Part shown: positions 23,886 through 35,235 of the stretch, piece by piece
Numbering within the stretch: the stretch's first letter is position 1
Layout of the letters: the number at the start of each line of letters is the position of its first letter
Assembly: GCA_002711415.1 (NCBI GenBank)
Contig: PARI01000021.1
Location: 44,470 to 83,740, forward strand
From: Phycisphaerae bacterium
Lineage (GTDB): Bacteria; Planctomycetota; Phycisphaerae; Phycisphaerales; SM1A02
Direction of reading: 5' to 3'
DNA: 39,271 nt
The notes under the pieces: generated by a model
Database searches by the model: none
Told to the model about the DNA's origin: nothing
The model's input: only the letters and a program-made list of their open reading frames with translations
Position numbers and translations under genes: made by a program

Positions 23886-24320
23886 ATGGCCAAGAAAGCC
23901 GTAGAAAAGGTATTCAAGATCATGGCGCCGGCGGGGCAGGCAACACCTGCACCCCCGATCGGTCCTGCACTTGGCGCCAATGGCGTCAACCCGGGACAGT
24001 TCATCCAGGCGTTCAATGAGAGAACGAAGGAACTCAACGGCAAGATCGTCGGTTGTGTCATCACGGTCTACAGCGACCGGTCCTTCGATTTCGAGATCAA
24101 GAGTTCTCCAGCAGCCGTCCTCATCCGCTCTGCACTGAAGATCGAGAAGGGCTCAGGAGAGCCCAATAAGAACAAGGTCGGCGTGATCACCGACGCGCAG
24201 CTCAAGGAGATCGCCGAGGAGAAGATGGAGGATCTCAATGCCGGCTCGGTCGAGGCCGCCATGATGATGATTGCCGGCACGTGCCGCTCGATGGGCGTTG
24301 AACTGGAGGGACAGTCATGA
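23886..24320 (+). CDS. rplK: 50S ribosomal protein L11
   Basis: The product is 144 residues. The signature PAGQATPAPPIGPALG plus GVNPGQFIQAFNERT is diagnostic. L11 binds 23S rRNA at the GTPase-associated centre. GGAGG lies about 10 nt before the ATG (TTGGAGGTAGAAGACAATG). It is the first gene of the operon, and secE and nusG, its usual upstream neighbours, are absent. The stop overlaps the rplA start by 4 nt (ATGA). Confidence 0.98.
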   Translation: MAKKAVEKVFKIMAPAGQATPAPPIGPALGANGVNPGQFIQAFNERTKELNGKIVGCVITVYSDRSFDFEIKSSPAAVLIRSALKIEKGSGEPNKNKVGVITDAQLKEIAEEKMEDLNAGSVEAAMMMIAGTCRSMGVELEGQS

Positions 24321-24994
24321 GCAGGCCGAGCAAGCGAACCCGGGACAACCTCCAGAGCAGGCCGAACGAACCACTGCCCCCGATGGAAGCGGTCAATGCG
24401 GTCAAGCAGTTCAAGGCTCCGAAGTTCGACCAGACGATCGGAGTCGTCGTCCATCTGGGCATCGATCCGAAGCAGGCCGACCAGGCCCTGAGGGGCTCGA
24501 TCGCCCTGCCCAAGGGCATCGGCAAGTCCGCACGGGTCATCTGCTTCTGCCAGCCTGACAAGGTCGATCCGGTCAAGGCGGCCGGTGCGATCGAGGCCGG
24601 TGGGGAGGAACTGGTCAACAAGGTCAAGGATGGCTGGTTCGACTTCGACGTCGCCGTCGCCAGCCCGGACATGATGAGGGTCGTCAGCCCGCTGGGCAAG
24701 GTCCTCGGCCCCAAGGGACTCATGCCGAGCCCCAAGGCCGGAACCGTCACCCCTGATGTCGAATCGGCGGTCAAGGAGTACTCCGCCGGCAAGCAGGAGT
24801 ACCGCAATGATGATGGTGGCAACATCCACTGCATCATCGGGAAGTCCAGCTTCTCCGCAGAGGATCTCGCGGAGAACCTCACCTACTTCATCGACACGAT
24901 CGAGAAGATTCGCCCGGCTTCGTCCAAGGGGACGTACATGAAGAAATGCGTCATCAGCGGCACGATGACCCCATCCGTACAGGTTGCGGTCTGA
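24317..24994 (+). CDS. rplA: 50S ribosomal protein L1
   Basis: The product is 225 residues. Motifs include LPKGIGKSARVICF, SPLGKVLGPKGLMPSPKAGT and CIIGKSSFSAEDLAENL. L1 forms the mobile stalk near the E site and is often a translational repressor of its own operon. The start overlaps the rplK stop, implying translational coupling. The N-terminus (MSRPSKRTRDNLQSRP) is a basic extension. Confidence 0.98.
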   Translation: MSRPSKRTRDNLQSRPNEPLPPMEAVNAVKQFKAPKFDQTIGVVVHLGIDPKQADQALRGSIALPKGIGKSARVICFCQPDKVDPVKAAGAIEAGGEELVNKVKDGWFDFDVAVASPDMMRVVSPLGKVLGPKGLMPSPKAGTVTPDVESAVKEYSAGKQEYRNDDGGNIHCIIGKSSFSAEDLAENLTYFIDTIEKIRPASSKGTYMKKCVISGTMTPSVQVAV

Positions 24995-25018
24995 GTACCG
25001 GGACGCAGGAGACACACG

Positions 25019-25564
25019 ATGAGCAAGCCCATCAAGGATATGATCGTCAGGGACTACCAGAACCGCTTCAATGATCTTGAAAGCGCGCTGGTGGTCGAGG
25101 TCCGGGGCATCGAGGCCAACGAGAACAACGATCTCAGGCTGAACCTACAGAAGAAGGCGATCTACATCACGGTCGTCAAGAACTCGCTTGCCCGGAAGGC
25201 TTTCCAGGGTGGCCCCCTCGAGTCGCTGGAGCCTTCGCTGAAGGGCCCCGCGGCCATCGTCTATGGTGGCGAAAGCGTCGTCGACGTGGCCCGCGAGCTG
25301 GTCGACTGGGCCAAGAAGGTCAAGAAGCTCAAGCTGAAGGGCGCGGTCCTGGACGGCGAGTACTTCGAAGGCGCCGAGGGCGTCAAGCGACTCAGCGAGT
25401 TCCCGACCCGCGAGGAGGCCCAGGCGACCGTCGTCACGGTGGTCATGAGCCCCGCACGCAAGCTCGTCGGCCAGGCGACCAGCCCAGGCTCGAACCTGCT
25501 TGCGATCGTCAAGGAAATCCAGGAACGTCTCGAACGTGGTGAGGAGATCACCAAGGCGTCCTGA
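25019..25564 (+). CDS. rplJ: 50S ribosomal protein L10
   Basis: The product is 181 residues. The N-terminal rRNA-binding domain has VVKNSLARKAFQGG. The C-terminal helix (SNLLAIVKEIQERLERGEEI) anchors L7/L12 dimers. AGGAG lies about 9 nt upstream of the ATG. Only 24 nt separate it from rplA, too short for the extended L10-binding leader seen in enterobacteria. Confidence 0.97.
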   Translation: MSKPIKDMIVRDYQNRFNDLESALVVEVRGIEANENNDLRLNLQKKAIYITVVKNSLARKAFQGGPLESLEPSLKGPAAIVYGGESVVDVARELVDWAKKVKKLKLKGAVLDGEYFEGAEGVKRLSEFPTREEAQATVVTVVMSPARKLVGQATSPGSNLLAIVKEIQERLERGEEITKAS

Positions 25565-25607
25565 TCAACGAAACAAAAACGGTCATTCGACTGGCCCCTG
25601 GGTTAAA

Positions 25608-25622
25608 AGCTGCACGGCAGCT
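25608..25622 (+). promoter_or_regulatory. Small hairpin between rplJ and rplL
   Basis: AGCTGC (25608-25613) and GCAGCT (25617-25622) form a perfect 6-bp stem with loop ACG in the 99-nt rplJ-rplL spacer, followed by CCTCTTG. It could be a weak attenuator or mRNA-processing site that helps set the excess of L7/L12 over L10. Confidence 0.3.
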
Positions 25623-25663
25623 CCTCTTGAATGACAGGCTTGAAACTGGGAGTACCCGAAACG

Positions 25664-26086
25664 ATGTCTGAAGAAGCAACAGAGACCACTGAAGCCAAGA
25701 GCTTCGACGCGAAGATCTCCAAGATGGGAGACGAGATCGCCGGCCTGACCCTCAAGGAAGCCGTCGACCTCGCTGACTACATGAAGGATGCCTACGGCAT
25801 CGAGCCTGCAGCTGGTGGTGCCGTGATGATGGCCGGCCCGGCTGGTGGCGGCGATGAAGGTGGCGACGACGAGCAGACCGAGTTCGACGTCATCATCGAG
25901 GCCGCTGGCGACAAGAAGATCCAGGTCATCAAGGCCGTCCGAGAGGCGACCGGCCTGGGCCTGAAGGAAGCCAAGGAGCTGGTCGATTCGGCTCCCAAGG
26001 CCGTCAAGGAGAAGCTCTCCAAGGAAGACGCCGAGCAGCTCAAGGGCACACTGGAGGAGGCTGGAGCCTCCGTCGGGCTCAAGTAA
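25664..26086 (+). CDS. rplL: 50S ribosomal protein L7/L12
   Basis: The product is 140 residues from ATG 25664, with GGGAG about 11 nt upstream. An ATG at 25631 in frame lies in the leader. The N-terminal dimerisation domain ([21 protein letters not shown]), an Ala/Gly-rich hinge with an acidic run, and the C-terminal factor-binding domain ([40 protein letters not shown]) are all present. A strong terminator follows 22 nt after the stop. Confidence 0.97.
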   Translation: MSEEATETTEAKSFDAKISKMGDEIAGLTLKEAVDLADYMKDAYGIEPAAGGAVMMAGPAGGGDEGGDDEQTEFDVIIEAAGDKKIQVIKAVREATGLGLKEAKELVDSAPKAVKEKLSKEDAEQLKGTLEEAGASVGLK

Positions 26087-26108
26087 GCCCCCCTGCGACA
26101 GGAAACCC

Positions 26109-26147
26109 CGGGAGCCCGCCTGTTCATGGCGGGCTCCCGCTGTTTTT
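26109..26147 (+). terminator. Strong intrinsic terminator after rplL
   Basis: A 12-bp stem, CGGGAGCCCGCC (26109-26120) with GGCGGGCTCCCG (26128-26139), has a 7-nt loop and is followed by CTGTTTTTGG. This is the best intrinsic terminator in the window. It should separate the rplKAJL transcript from rpoBC. Confidence 0.9.
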
Positions 26148-26220
26148 GGCCCGATGTGCCACCAAGGGCAAATTTGTTGGATTTTTTCAAGAAAATCGCG
26201 AAGTCCCCCTTGTGATGGCA

Positions 26221-26249
26221 TTGTGGGACCCTAGGGACCCGAATAGACT
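26221..26249 (+). promoter_or_regulatory. Promoter of rpoB-rpoC
   Basis: TTGTGG (26221-26226) and TAGACT (26244-26249) are separated by exactly 17 nt. The predicted start near 26256 leaves a leader of about 104 nt before rpoB. A competing TTGTGA-N16-TAGGGA arrangement overlaps the same stretch but has a poorer -10. Confidence 0.65.
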
Positions 26250-26359
26250 TCAGGGCTTGGCGGCAGCGGATCTCATATCACCGCATTCAATTCCAGGACG
26301 ACTCACCGGATCTTAGATCAACGGCGCGTCGTCTGTCAGTGTCTAGAGGGGTTCCCCAG

Positions 26360-29300
26360 ATGCCCATGCAATCGGTTCGTAACTTTTCCAAGCGTGGCGA
26401 TGCGACTCCGGTTCCGGACCTCGCCAGAGTCCAGCAGGACGCGTACGAGCGATTCCTTCAACTGAACAAGGCCTATGACAAGCGGGATCCGAAGTTCGGA
26501 CTCGAGTCCCTGCTTCGCGAGGTGTTCCCCATCGAGAGCTATGACGGCTCGATGAAGCTGGAATACCTCTACTACAAGCTTGACGAACCCAGGTACACGC
26601 CCGACGAGTGCCGCGAACTGAGGCTCACCTACGGCATGCCCTTCCGCATCTGCGTCCGCTTCCATCGTGAAGGCGTCGACGAGGTACCGGAAGAAGAGAT
26701 CTACCTCGGTGAGATCCCCATCATGATGGGCGGCGGTGAATTCATCGTCAACGGTGCCGAACGAGTGATCGTCAGCCAGCTGCACCGCTCCCCCGGCGTC
26801 GACTTCTCGATCATCTCCTCCCTCGGCGACCGCCCGCTGCACTCGGCGAGGATCATCCCCGAGCGTGGATCGTGGATCGAGTTGGAGGTCACCAAGAAGG
26901 ATGTGCTGGCGATGCGGATCGACCAGTCCACCAAGCTGCCCGCGACGGTATTTCTCAGGGCGTTGGCCGAGACCTTCTCCAGCACGGACGAGATCCTCGA
27001 GGAGTTCTATGACGTCAGCGACGTCAAGGTCGAGAAGCTCAGCCCCGAGCACTACTCGGCAGAGATGATCATCGACACCGAGACCGGCGAGGAATACTGC
27101 ATGGTCGGTGCCCAGATCGGCGAGCGTGGCCTCGAAGCGATCCAGAGCAGTGAACTCAAGAGCGTCAGGGTCATTACCGATGCGTCCGATCCGCTCATTC
27201 TCAACACCCTCGCCGAGGAGAAGCTCGACTTCTTCGCGGAGATCACCGAGCACGAGGCAGCGCTGCTGAAGATCTACGGCCGCCTGCGTCCGGGCAACCC
27301 CCCGCAGGTCGACAAGGCCAACTCGCTGTTCGCCGAGAAGTTCTTCGATGAGAACAGGTACAGGCTCGGCCGGGTCGGTCGGTTCAGGATCAACAGGAAG
27401 TTCGACAAGGACCCGAAGTACACCAGCGTCGGGGAGGACGTTCAGTACATCCGCAGCGAAGACTTCCTTGCCGTGATCAGGTACATCATGGACCTGCGCG
27501 CCAAGGGTGGCCATGCCCACATCGACGACATCGACCACCTCGGCAACAGGCGCCTCAGGACGCTGGACGAGCTGGCGGTCGAGGAGATGCGCAAGGGCTT
27601 CCTCAAGCTCCGCCGGACCGTCCAGGAAAGAATGAGCGTCAAGGATCCGGATGAACTCAGCAAGATCGCGGACCTGGTCAACTCCAAGAGCATCTCCAGT
27701 GCGATCGAGTTCTTCTTCGGCCGCAGCGAGCTCTCCCAGGTCGTCGACCAGACCAACCCACTTTCGATGCTCGTCCACGAGCGACGCCTCTCGGCACTCG
27801 GGCCCGGCGGACTCAACAGGAAGCGTGCAGGCTTCGAGGTTCGCGACGTGCACATCTCGCACTACGGGAGAATCTGCCCGATCGAGACCCCGGAAGGAAC
27901 CAACATCGGCCTGATCGCCTCCCTTGGCATCTACTCTGAGATCGACGACTACGGATTCCTGCAGACCCCCTACCGCAAGCTGAACAAGGGCAAGCAGACT
28001 GGCGACGTCGTCCCGCTTCGCGCCGACGAGGAACTGACCTCCGTGCTGGCACCGAGCGACGTGCTGGACAAGGACGGCTCGATCGCCAAGGGCCAGGTCC
28101 TGGCACGAATCGCAGGCGACCTTGCACTGGCAGACGCCAAAGACGTCGACTACGTCGACATCTCGCCGAAGCAGATCGTCGGTGTCTCCGCATCGCTGAT
28201 CCCGTTCCTCGAGCACGATGACGCCAACAGGGCCCTGATGGGTTCGAACATGCAGCGACAGGCCGTGCCGCTGATCAAGGTCGATCCACCGCTGATCGCC
28301 ACCGGCATGGAGAAGATCGTAGGCAACTACTCGGGCATGATCGTCAAGGCCCGCAGGGGCGGCGAGGTGACCTACGTCGACTCGCAGAGGATCATCATCG
28401 ACAACGCCGACGAGTACGAGCTGAGGAAGTTCGTGGGCCTCAACGAGCGCACCTGCCAGAACCAGAAGCCCATCATCAAGCTGGGGCAGAAGGTCGCCAA
28501 GGGCCAGATCATCGCTGATGGCGCCTCGACCTTAGACGGCGAGCTCGCGATCGGCAAGAACGTCCTGGTCGGGTTCAACACCTTTGACGGGTACAACTTC
28601 GAGGACGCCATCGTCATCAATGAGAAGCTCGTGAAGGACGACGTGTTCACCTCGATCCATATCGAGAGCTTCGAGGTCGAGATCAGGGAAACCAAGCTCG
28701 GCCGCGAGGAGTTCACGCCGGACATCCCCAACGTCAGCGAAAAGATGCTTCGCAATCTCGACGAGAACGGCGTCATCATGACCGGTGCCAGAGTCGGCCC
28801 CGGCGACATTCTCGTCGGCAAGGTGAGCCCCAAGAGCAAGTCCGAGCTGAGCCCGGAAGAGAAGCTTCTCCACGCGATCTTCGGCCGAGCCGGCGAGGAC
28901 GTGAAGAACGATTCGCTTGAGGTCCCCGCCGGCACCGAGGGTATCGTCATCGGCGCCAGGCGGTTCAGCCGCAGGATGCACCTTTCCGACGACCAGAAGA
29001 AGCAACTCAACACGGACATGAAGAAGTACGAGTCCGAGATGGACGCAAAGGCGATCGCCCTGTTCAGGCAGATGGTCGCGTCTATCAACGAGCAACTGGG
29101 AACCGAGATGGTCGACCCTGCCACGAGGCAGAAGGTCGGTGCAAGCGACATTCCCGAGGTCATCATGGAGCAGATCGAGAACTTCAGCGAGAAGTGGCTC
29201 AAGGGCTCCAAGGAGGTCAAGGAGAAGGCCGTCGTGATCCATGGGCAGTTCTGGCCCAGGATCAAGGCGATCGAGGAGGAGAAGCAGCGAAAGCTCACGC

Positions 29301-30166
29301 ACATGAAGCGTGGCGACGAACTGCCCTCCGGCGTCCTTGAGATGGTCAAGGTCTATCTAGCCACCAAGAGGCAGCTCTCGGTCGGTGACAAGATGGCCGG
29401 TCGACACGGCAACAAGGGTGTCATCGCGAGGATCGTCCCCGAGGAGGACATGCCGTTCCTCGAGGATGGAACCTCCATCGACGTGCTTCTGAACCCACTG
29501 GGTGTTCCCAGTCGAATGAACGTCGGCCAGATCCTGGAGACCCATCTGGGATGGGCCGCCAAGGTCCTCGGCTTCCAGGCCGAGACGCCCGTGTTCGACG
29601 GCGCGACCGAGCAGGAGATCTTCGATGCGGTCGAAGAGGCCAACACCCACGTCAACTCGATCATCGACGACTTCGAGAAGACAGGCGAAAATCCCGGCGA
29701 CACGAAGCAGATCCTCGCCAGGATGCCCTACGGCGGCAAGATCCAGCTCTACGATGGCCGGACCGGCGAACCGTTCACCCAGAAGACGACGATCGGCGTG
29801 ATGTATCTGCTCAAGCTGCACCACCTGGTCGACGACAAGATCCACGCACGAGCGACCGGCCCCTACAGCCTGATCACCCAGCAGCCGCTGGGTGGCAAGG
29901 CCCGTACCGGCGGGCAGCGATTCGGTGAGATGGAGGTCTGGGGACTCGAGGCGTACGGTGCTGCATACGTGCTGCAGGAGTTGCTGACGGTCAAGAGTGA
30001 CGACGTCGAGGGCAGGACCAAGATCTACGACTCGATGGTCAAGGGAACCAATCGTCTTGAGGCTGGCATGCCCGTCGTCTTTGACGTGCTGTGCCACGAG
30101 ATCAAGGGTCTCGGCATGAACATCATGCTCGAGAAGCAGGAGCAGGAGGCCACGAGCCTCTTCTGA
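26360..30166 (+). CDS. rpoB: RNA polymerase subunit beta
   Basis: The product is 1268 residues from ATG 26360, chosen because AGAGGGG (26345-26351) lies 8 nt upstream. The in-frame GTG at 26339 precedes this site. Key blocks include [78 protein letters not shown] and [13 protein letters not shown]. In the rifampicin pocket the residues matching E. coli Asp516, His526 and Ser531 are retained. Phe514 and Met515 are Val-Val. No resistance-type change is evident. It is separated from rplL by a terminator and has its own promoter. Confidence 0.99.
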   Translation: MPMQSVRNFSKRGDATPVPDLARVQQDAYERFLQLNKAYDKRDPKFGLESLLREVFPIESYDGSMKLEYLYYKLDEPRYTPDECRELRLTYGMPFRICVRFHREGVDEVPEEEIYLGEIPIMMGGGEFIVNGAERVIVSQLHRSPGVDFSIISSLGDRPLHSARIIPERGSWIELEVTKKDVLAMRIDQSTKLPATVFLRALAETFSSTDEILEEFYDVSDVKVEKLSPEHYSAEMIIDTETGEEYCMVGAQIGERGLEAIQSSELKSVRVITDASDPLILNTLAEEKLDFFAEITEHEAALLKIYGRLRPGNPPQVDKANSLFAEKFFDENRYRLGRVGRFRINRKFDKDPKYTSVGEDVQYIRSEDFLAVIRYIMDLRAKGGHAHIDDIDHLGNRRLRTLDELAVEEMRKGFLKLRRTVQERMSVKDPDELSKIADLVNSKSISSAIEFFFGRSELSQVVDQTNPLSMLVHERRLSALGPGGLNRKRAGFEVRDVHISHYGRICPIETPEGTNIGLIASLGIYSEIDDYGFLQTPYRKLNKGKQTGDVVPLRADEELTSVLAPSDVLDKDGSIAKGQVLARIAGDLALADAKDVDYVDISPKQIVGVSASLIPFLEHDDANRALMGSNMQRQAVPLIKVDPPLIATGMEKIVGNYSGMIVKARRGGEVTYVDSQRIIIDNADEYELRKFVGLNERTCQNQKPIIKLGQKVAKGQIIADGASTLDGELAIGKNVLVGFNTFDGYNFEDAIVINEKLVKDDVFTSIHIESFEVEIRETKLGREEFTPDIPNVSEKMLRNLDENGVIMTGARVGPGDILVGKVSPKSKSELSPEEKLLHAIFGRAGEDVKNDSLEVPAGTEGIVIGARRFSRRMHLSDDQKKQLNTDMKKYESEMDAKAIALFRQMVASINEQLGTEMVDPATRQKVGASDIPEVIMEQIENFSEKWLKGSKEVKEKAVVIHGQFWPRIKAIEEEKQRKLTHMKRGDELPSGVLEMVKVYLATKRQLSVGDKMAGRHGNKGVIARIVPEEDMPFLEDGTSIDVLLNPLGVPSRMNVGQILETHLGWAAKVLGFQAETPVFDGATEQEIFDAVEEANTHVNSIIDDFEKTGENPGDTKQILARMPYGGKIQLYDGRTGEPFTQKTTIGVMYLLKLHHLVDDKIHARATGPYSLITQQPLGGKARTGGQRFGEMEVWGLEAYGAAYVLQELLTVKSDDVEGRTKIYDSMVKGTNRLEAGMPVVFDVLCHEIKGLGMNIMLEKQEQEATSLF

Positions 30167-30254
30167 ATCGACATGATCGGGTGGCACCAGGCCCGTTTAC
30201 AGACAAGCGAGTCGACCCCGGCCGCCGCCGGCAAGGCTCAGGAGAACCAAGCAG

Positions 30255-33200
30255 ATGTCAGAGAGCGTATTCGATCGCGTCAACGACTACGGATCAGTCA
30301 AGATCACACTTGCGAGCCCCAATGACATCCGGAGCTGGAGCTTCGGCGAGGTCAAGAAGCCCGAGACGATCAACTACCGCACCTACCGCCCCGAGAAGGA
30401 CGGCCTGTTCTGCGAGCGCATCTTCGGCCCGGAGCGAGACTACGAGTGCGCCTGCGGCAAGTACAAGGGCACCAAGTACAAGGGCATCATCTGTGATCGC
30501 TGCGGCGTCAAGGTCACCCACTCGAGGGTCCGTCGCAAGAGGATGGGGCACATCAACCTCGCGGCACCGATCGTGCACATCTGGTTCTTCAAGGCGATGC
30601 CCAGCAGGCTCGGCAACCTCCTGGCAATGAAGACGAGCGATCTGGAGAAGGTCATCTACTTCCAGGACTACGTGGTGACCGATCCAGGCGACACCGACCT
30701 GACTCCCAAGCAGGTCCTCACTGAGGACGAGTACCGCTCCGCATGGGAGAAGTACGGCAGCGGCTTCACCGCGATGATGGGTGCCGAGGCGGTCAGGGAA
30801 CTGCTGAACCAGCTCGACCTGGACGAGGTGGCCGCAGAGCTCCGCCAGGCTCTCACCGAGACCAAGAGCAAGCAGAAGCAGAAGGACCTCTCCAAGAGGC
30901 TCAAGCTGGTCGAGCAGATCCGCAACAGCGAGAACGATCCGACGTGGATGGTCCTGGACGTGGTCCCCGTGATCCCGCCGGATCTCCGTCCGCTGGTTCT
31001 CCTGGAGAGCGGCAATTTCGCCACCAGCGACCTGAACGACCTCTACCGGAGAATCATCAACAGGAACAACCGTCTCAAGAAGCTGATGGACCTGAACGCC
31101 CCCGAGGTCATCATCCGGAACGAGAAGCGAATGCTCCAGCAGGCCGTCGACGCCCTGTTCGACAACGGTCGCTGCAGGCGACCGGTGCTGGGCTCGTCAA
31201 ACCGACCGCTCAAGTCGATCACCGACATGATCAAGGGCAAGCAGGGCCGCTTCAGGGAGAACCTCCTCGGCAAGCGTGTCGACTACTCCGCCCGTAGCGT
31301 CATCGTGGTCGGTCCGGAGTTGAAGCTCTACCAGTGCGGACTCCCGAAGAAGATCGCGCTGGAGCTGTACCAGCCGTTCATCATCCGCAAGCTCAAGGAG
31401 CACGGCCTCGCCGACACCATCAAGTCGGCCAAACGTATGCTCGAGAGGCGTGACCCAGAGGTCTGGGACATCCTGGAGCAGGTCATCAAGAACCATCCGG
31501 TTCTGCTGAACCGCGCCCCCACCCTGCACCGCATGGGCATCCAGGCGTTCGAACCGGTCCTGGTCGAGGGCAACGCGATCAGGATCCACCCGCTCGTGTG
31601 CACCGGGTACAACGCCGACTTCGACGGCGACCAGATGGCGGTTCACCTGCCACTGTCCGTCGAGGCGCAGGCCGAGTCACACGTGCTGATGCTCTCGACA
31701 CACAACATCTTCAGCCCCGCCAACGGCAAGCCGATCGTGAGCCCCAGCCAGGACATCGTCATGGGCGTGTACTTCCTGACCGTGGCCAACGAGGACGAAA
31801 AGCCGGAACAGGAGAAGATGCCCCGCTTCAAGGACATGGACGAGGCGTGGCTTGCGTGGCAGTCGGGCACGATCCATCTGCACGATCACATCGACGTCAG
31901 ACTTGCCAGGTTCACCGAGCTGGTGAACAAGGAGACCGGTGCGGCCGAAGCGATGTCCCAGAACCGTCGTGTCGAGACCACGATGGGACGTCTGCTCTTC
32001 AACGACATCCTCGGCGACGGCATGCCGTTCTACAACTGCAGCCTGGGCAAGAAGGGTTCGGCTCGCGTCATTGACGACACGTACGAGCGGCTCGGCCGCC
32101 CGGCGACCATCGATCTCCTGGACGCGATCAAGGATGTCGGTTTCAACTACTCGACGACGTCGGGCCTCAGCTTCGGCGTCACCGACCTGCGAATCCCGGA
32201 TCGAAAGACCGAGCTGATCGACGAGACCCAGAAGAAGGTCGATCGAGTCGAGAAGTTCTACAACGCCGGTGCCATCACCGAACGTGAACGCTACAACCAG
32301 CTCCTGGACCTCTGGGCCAACTGCCGTGAACAAGTCACGAAGGAGCTGATCAAGACCCTCAAGACCGACCGCCGGGATCTGAACACTGGACGAGAGACCG
32401 ACATCGATCAGGGTGAGGGTGATCGCTATCTCAACCCGGTCTACCTGTTCAGTGATTCGGGCGCCCGAGGCAACGTCAGCCAGATGCAGCAGCTTGCTGG
32501 CATGCGTGGCCTCATGGCCAAGCCCAGCGGCGAGATCATCGAGACGCCCATCCGTGCGAACTTCCGCGAGGGACTGAACGTCCTGGAGTACTTCTCGTCG
32601 ACCCACGGTGCTCGAAAGGGCCTGGCCGACACCGCCCTCAAGACGGCGGACTCCGGGTACCTCACGAGGAAGCTCTGCGACGTCGCCCAGTCGGTGGTCG
32701 TCCTCGAAGGCGACTGCGGGACCTCGCGAGGAATCGCCAAGAGGGCCATCTACAAGGGCGAGGAGATCGACGTCCCCCTGAGCGAGTCGATCATCGGCCG
32801 CATCAGCCGGCAGACGATCATCAACCCGGTGACCGACGAGACCATCGTCAGCGAGAATCAGATCATCACCGAGGAGATCGCCTCCAAGATCGAGGGCATG
32901 GGCATCGACAAGGTGTTTGTCCGAAGCCCCCTCGTCTGCGAGACCGCCCGCGGTGTCTGCGCCAACTGCTACGGCACCGACATGAGCACCAGCAAGCTCG
33001 TCGAGGAGGGCATGGCCATCGGCATCATCGCGGCCCAGTCCATCGGTGAGCCCGGCACCCAGTTGACGATGCGTACCTTCCACACCGGCGGCATCGCGGC
33101 ACGAGGGCTCGTCGAGACCAGCTACCGTGCTGCCCAGGGTGGCACGGTTCAGCTGAGGGACTGCAACGAGGTCGAGGTCGCCAACGAGGACGGGACCACG

Positions 33201-34694
33201 ATGTTGACCGCCCTGAAGCGGAACGGCGAGATGATGATCATGGACTCCAAGGGACGAGAGCTTGAGAAGTACAAGGTCCCCTATGGTGCGGTCATCAAGA
33301 TCCCCGACGGCGCGTCCGTGAAGAAGGGCCAGATCCTGGTCGAATGGGATCCGCACAGGACCCCCATCCTCGCGGAGAAGAGCGGTGTCGTCCGGTTCAA
33401 GGACATCAAGGAGGGCGAGACCTTCCGGATCGAGCAGAAGCGAGGTGGCGGCGACGAGATGATCGTCACCGAGCACACCGGTGACCTCCATCCACAGATC
33501 ACCGTCGTCGATGACGATGAGAACATCCTTGACTTCCACCACCTGCCCGCCAAGGCTCGTATCGAGGTCAAGGAAGGAGATGCCATCAAGATCGGGCAGA
33601 TGCTCGCTCGTCAACCCAAGGAAGCTGCACGATCCGCGGATATCGTCGGTGGTCTGCCCAGGGTCACGGAGATCTTCGAGGCACGGACTCCCAAGGATCC
33701 AGCCGTCCTGGCCAAGATCTCGGGCAAGGCCGAACTGCACTCCGACAAGCGCAAGGGCAAGATGACCATCCGAATCATCGCCGAAGGCGGCATCGAGGAG
33801 GATCACCATGTCCCTCAGGGCAAGCACCTGCTGGTACACACCGGTGACATAGTCGAGGCCGGCGACGCGCTGACCGAGGGGCCCCAGGTCCCGGCGGAGA
33901 TCCTCGCGATCAAGGGCGAGGAGGAACTGTTCGTCTACATGCTCGATGAGGTCCAGAACGTGTACCGAGCCCAGGGCGTGCCGATCTCGGACAAGCACAT
34001 CGAGGTCATCCTCAGGCAGATGCTCAGCAAGATCGCCATAACGTCCATCGGCGACACCATGCTGCTGCCCAACGATGTCATCGACCGGTTCCATTTCAGG
34101 CAGATCAATGACCTGATCGCCAGGAGCCTTCGCATCGTCGACCCCGGTGACACGGACCTTCCACTGAATGCACTGGTCTCCAAGGAGGACGTCAAGGAGG
34201 CCAACGCGGTCGCCGAGGCCGAGGGCAAGACTCCTGCCAAGACCAAGAGGCCGAAGCCTGCCAGCGGCAAGACGCTGCTGCTGGGCATCACGAAAGCCTC
34301 GCTTCAGGCGGAATCGTTCCTCTCCGGCGCCAGCTTCCAGGAAACCACCAAGGTGCTCACGGAGGCCGCGCTCAAGGGTGCGGAGGACCACCTGCTCGGC
34401 TTGAAGGAGAACGTCCTGCTGGGTCACCTGATCCCAGCCGGCACCGGCTTCAACGAGTACGCCAATTCCCGCGTGAAGAAGCTCGTCGAGGTTCCAGAGG
34501 AGGACGAGAACGTCGAGGCCGAGATGATCGCTGAAGCCGCCGAGCATGCCGAGGCCCTTGGTGCCGAGCGGATCGGCGCCGCGCCGGTCGTCGAGGTCAT
34601 GAGCGACTTCGGCGATGAGGTTGATGAAACCGAGGACTCGTTCGAATCGACTCCGAACATCGAGGACATCCTGAAGGACAATCCCTCGGATTGA
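30255..34694 (+). CDS. rpoC: RNA polymerase subunit beta'
   Basis: The product is 1479 residues with AGGAGAACC before the ATG. The N-terminal zinc site is Cys65, Cys67, Cys80 and Cys83 (ECACG...CDRCG). The active-site [12 protein letters not shown] places the Mg-binding Asp455, Asp457 and Asp459. A second zinc cluster appears as DCGTS...[11 protein letters not shown]. Trigger loop and bridge-helix segments ([25 protein letters not shown]) are intact. The C-terminus is acidic with an Ala/Glu-rich stretch. It is 88 nt downstream of rpoB with no terminator between, so the two are cotranscribed. rpsL and rpsG do not follow. Confidence 0.99.
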   Translation: MSESVFDRVNDYGSVKITLASPNDIRSWSFGEVKKPETINYRTYRPEKDGLFCERIFGPERDYECACGKYKGTKYKGIICDRCGVKVTHSRVRRKRMGHINLAAPIVHIWFFKAMPSRLGNLLAMKTSDLEKVIYFQDYVVTDPGDTDLTPKQVLTEDEYRSAWEKYGSGFTAMMGAEAVRELLNQLDLDEVAAELRQALTETKSKQKQKDLSKRLKLVEQIRNSENDPTWMVLDVVPVIPPDLRPLVLLESGNFATSDLNDLYRRIINRNNRLKKLMDLNAPEVIIRNEKRMLQQAVDALFDNGRCRRPVLGSSNRPLKSITDMIKGKQGRFRENLLGKRVDYSARSVIVVGPELKLYQCGLPKKIALELYQPFIIRKLKEHGLADTIKSAKRMLERRDPEVWDILEQVIKNHPVLLNRAPTLHRMGIQAFEPVLVEGNAIRIHPLVCTGYNADFDGDQMAVHLPLSVEAQAESHVLMLSTHNIFSPANGKPIVSPSQDIVMGVYFLTVANEDEKPEQEKMPRFKDMDEAWLAWQSGTIHLHDHIDVRLARFTELVNKETGAAEAMSQNRRVETTMGRLLFNDILGDGMPFYNCSLGKKGSARVIDDTYERLGRPATIDLLDAIKDVGFNYSTTSGLSFGVTDLRIPDRKTELIDETQKKVDRVEKFYNAGAITERERYNQLLDLWANCREQVTKELIKTLKTDRRDLNTGRETDIDQGEGDRYLNPVYLFSDSGARGNVSQMQQLAGMRGLMAKPSGEIIETPIRANFREGLNVLEYFSSTHGARKGLADTALKTADSGYLTRKLCDVAQSVVVLEGDCGTSRGIAKRAIYKGEEIDVPLSESIIGRISRQTIINPVTDETIVSENQIITEEIASKIEGMGIDKVFVRSPLVCETARGVCANCYGTDMSTSKLVEEGMAIGIIAAQSIGEPGTQLTMRTFHTGGIAARGLVETSYRAAQGGTVQLRDCNEVEVANEDGTTMLTALKRNGEMMIMDSKGRELEKYKVPYGAVIKIPDGASVKKGQILVEWDPHRTPILAEKSGVVRFKDIKEGETFRIEQKRGGGDEMIVTEHTGDLHPQITVVDDDENILDFHHLPAKARIEVKEGDAIKIGQMLARQPKEAARSADIVGGLPRVTEIFEARTPKDPAVLAKISGKAELHSDKRKGKMTIRIIAEGGIEEDHHVPQGKHLLVHTGDIVEAGDALTEGPQVPAEILAIKGEEELFVYMLDEVQNVYRAQGVPISDKHIEVILRQMLSKIAITSIGDTMLLPNDVIDRFHFRQINDLIARSLRIVDPGDTDLPLNALVSKEDVKEANAVAEAEGKTPAKTKRPKPASGKTLLLGITKASLQAESFLSGASFQETTKVLTEAALKGAEDHLLGLKENVLLGHLIPAGTGFNEYANSRVKKLVEVPEEDENVEAEMIAEAAEHAEALGAERIGAAPVVEVMSDFGDEVDETEDSFESTPNIEDILKDNPSD

Positions 34695-34723
34695 CCTGCA
34701 CGGACACATACCTGACTGATCAC

Positions 34724-34750
34724 GGGAACCCTGCCATCGGCGGGGTTCCT
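34724..34750 (+). terminator. Terminator after rpoC, possibly bidirectional
   Basis: GGGAACCCTGCC (34724-34735) pairs with GGCGGGGTTCCT (34739-34750), including two G-U wobbles, across a 3-nt loop. It is followed by GTTCAT, a poor U-tract. It lies between the convergent ends of rpoC and the CxxxCC operon and may serve both. Confidence 0.65.
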
Positions 34751-34764
34751 GTTCATCCGGGCTC

Positions 34765-35235
34765 TCATGTTCGGCCTGAATAGGCCTCCGCCAGAACGAG
34801 CCAGTCCGCGTAGAGGTACGGCACTCCCATGTCCTCGTGGTATCGCTTGATGCTTCCAAGGACCGTCTCATGCAACTGCTGCTGCCAGTCAGTCGCCCCG
34901 GGATCGCAGAAGAACATCCGGCAGCCCAGGGGCCGGGCCAGGTGGATCGAGCATGAACAATCCTCGAGGAACGGGCACGAGTCCCCATCATGGCCATGAG
35001 GCGGAGTTGTCCGACGCATGACCCTCGCCGCTTCCAGTCCGGTGAGGTAGAGCCTGTGGCCGAAGGACTGAAAACTGCAGCAGCGACCGCTGCCGATGCA
35101 GCGCGGTCGTCGAGCCAGCGTCTGTTCAGCGACCATCACCTCGAGTGATCCCATCAGGTGCTCGAATTCCTGCTCCGCCGAGGCCTTCATCCAGGTGTCC
35201 AGGAGTTCATGGTCGATTGGTTCCCTCGGTCTCAT
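34765..35235 (-). CDS. YkgJ-type CxxxCC cluster protein, second of a tandem pair
   Basis: The product is 156 residues from ATG 35235, with GGAGG 7 nt upstream. The longer frame beginning at 35397 lies inside the upstream gene in another frame and is not supported. The cysteine pattern CIGSGRCC...CPFLEDCSCSIHLARPLGCRMFFCDP is the zinc/iron-chelating cluster of the YkgJ family, whose biochemical role is not established. The start overlaps the stop of the preceding family member by 4 nt. Last gene of the operon. Confidence 0.85.
   Translation of the reverse strand: MRPREPIDHELLDTWMKASAEQEFEHLMGSLEVMVAEQTLARRPRCIGSGRCCSFQSFGHRLYLTGLEAARVMRRTTPPHGHDGDSCPFLEDCSCSIHLARPLGCRMFFCDPGATDWQQQLHETVLGSIKRYHEDMGVPYLYADWLVLAEAYSGRT

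Noticed and set aside
24995-25018. L10-type autoregulatory leader before rplJ
   Set aside because: Only 24 nt separate rplA and rplJ, not enough for the known kink-turn-containing structure.
26336-28216. 626-codon minus-strand frame opposite rpoB
   Set aside because: Shadow of rpoB.
31677-34997. 1106-codon open frame antisense to rpoC
   Set aside because: rpoC is certain on the plus strand, and high GC keeps the matching antisense frame open. The translation is compositionally odd (Asp/Leu/Gly/Val-rich) and matches nothing.
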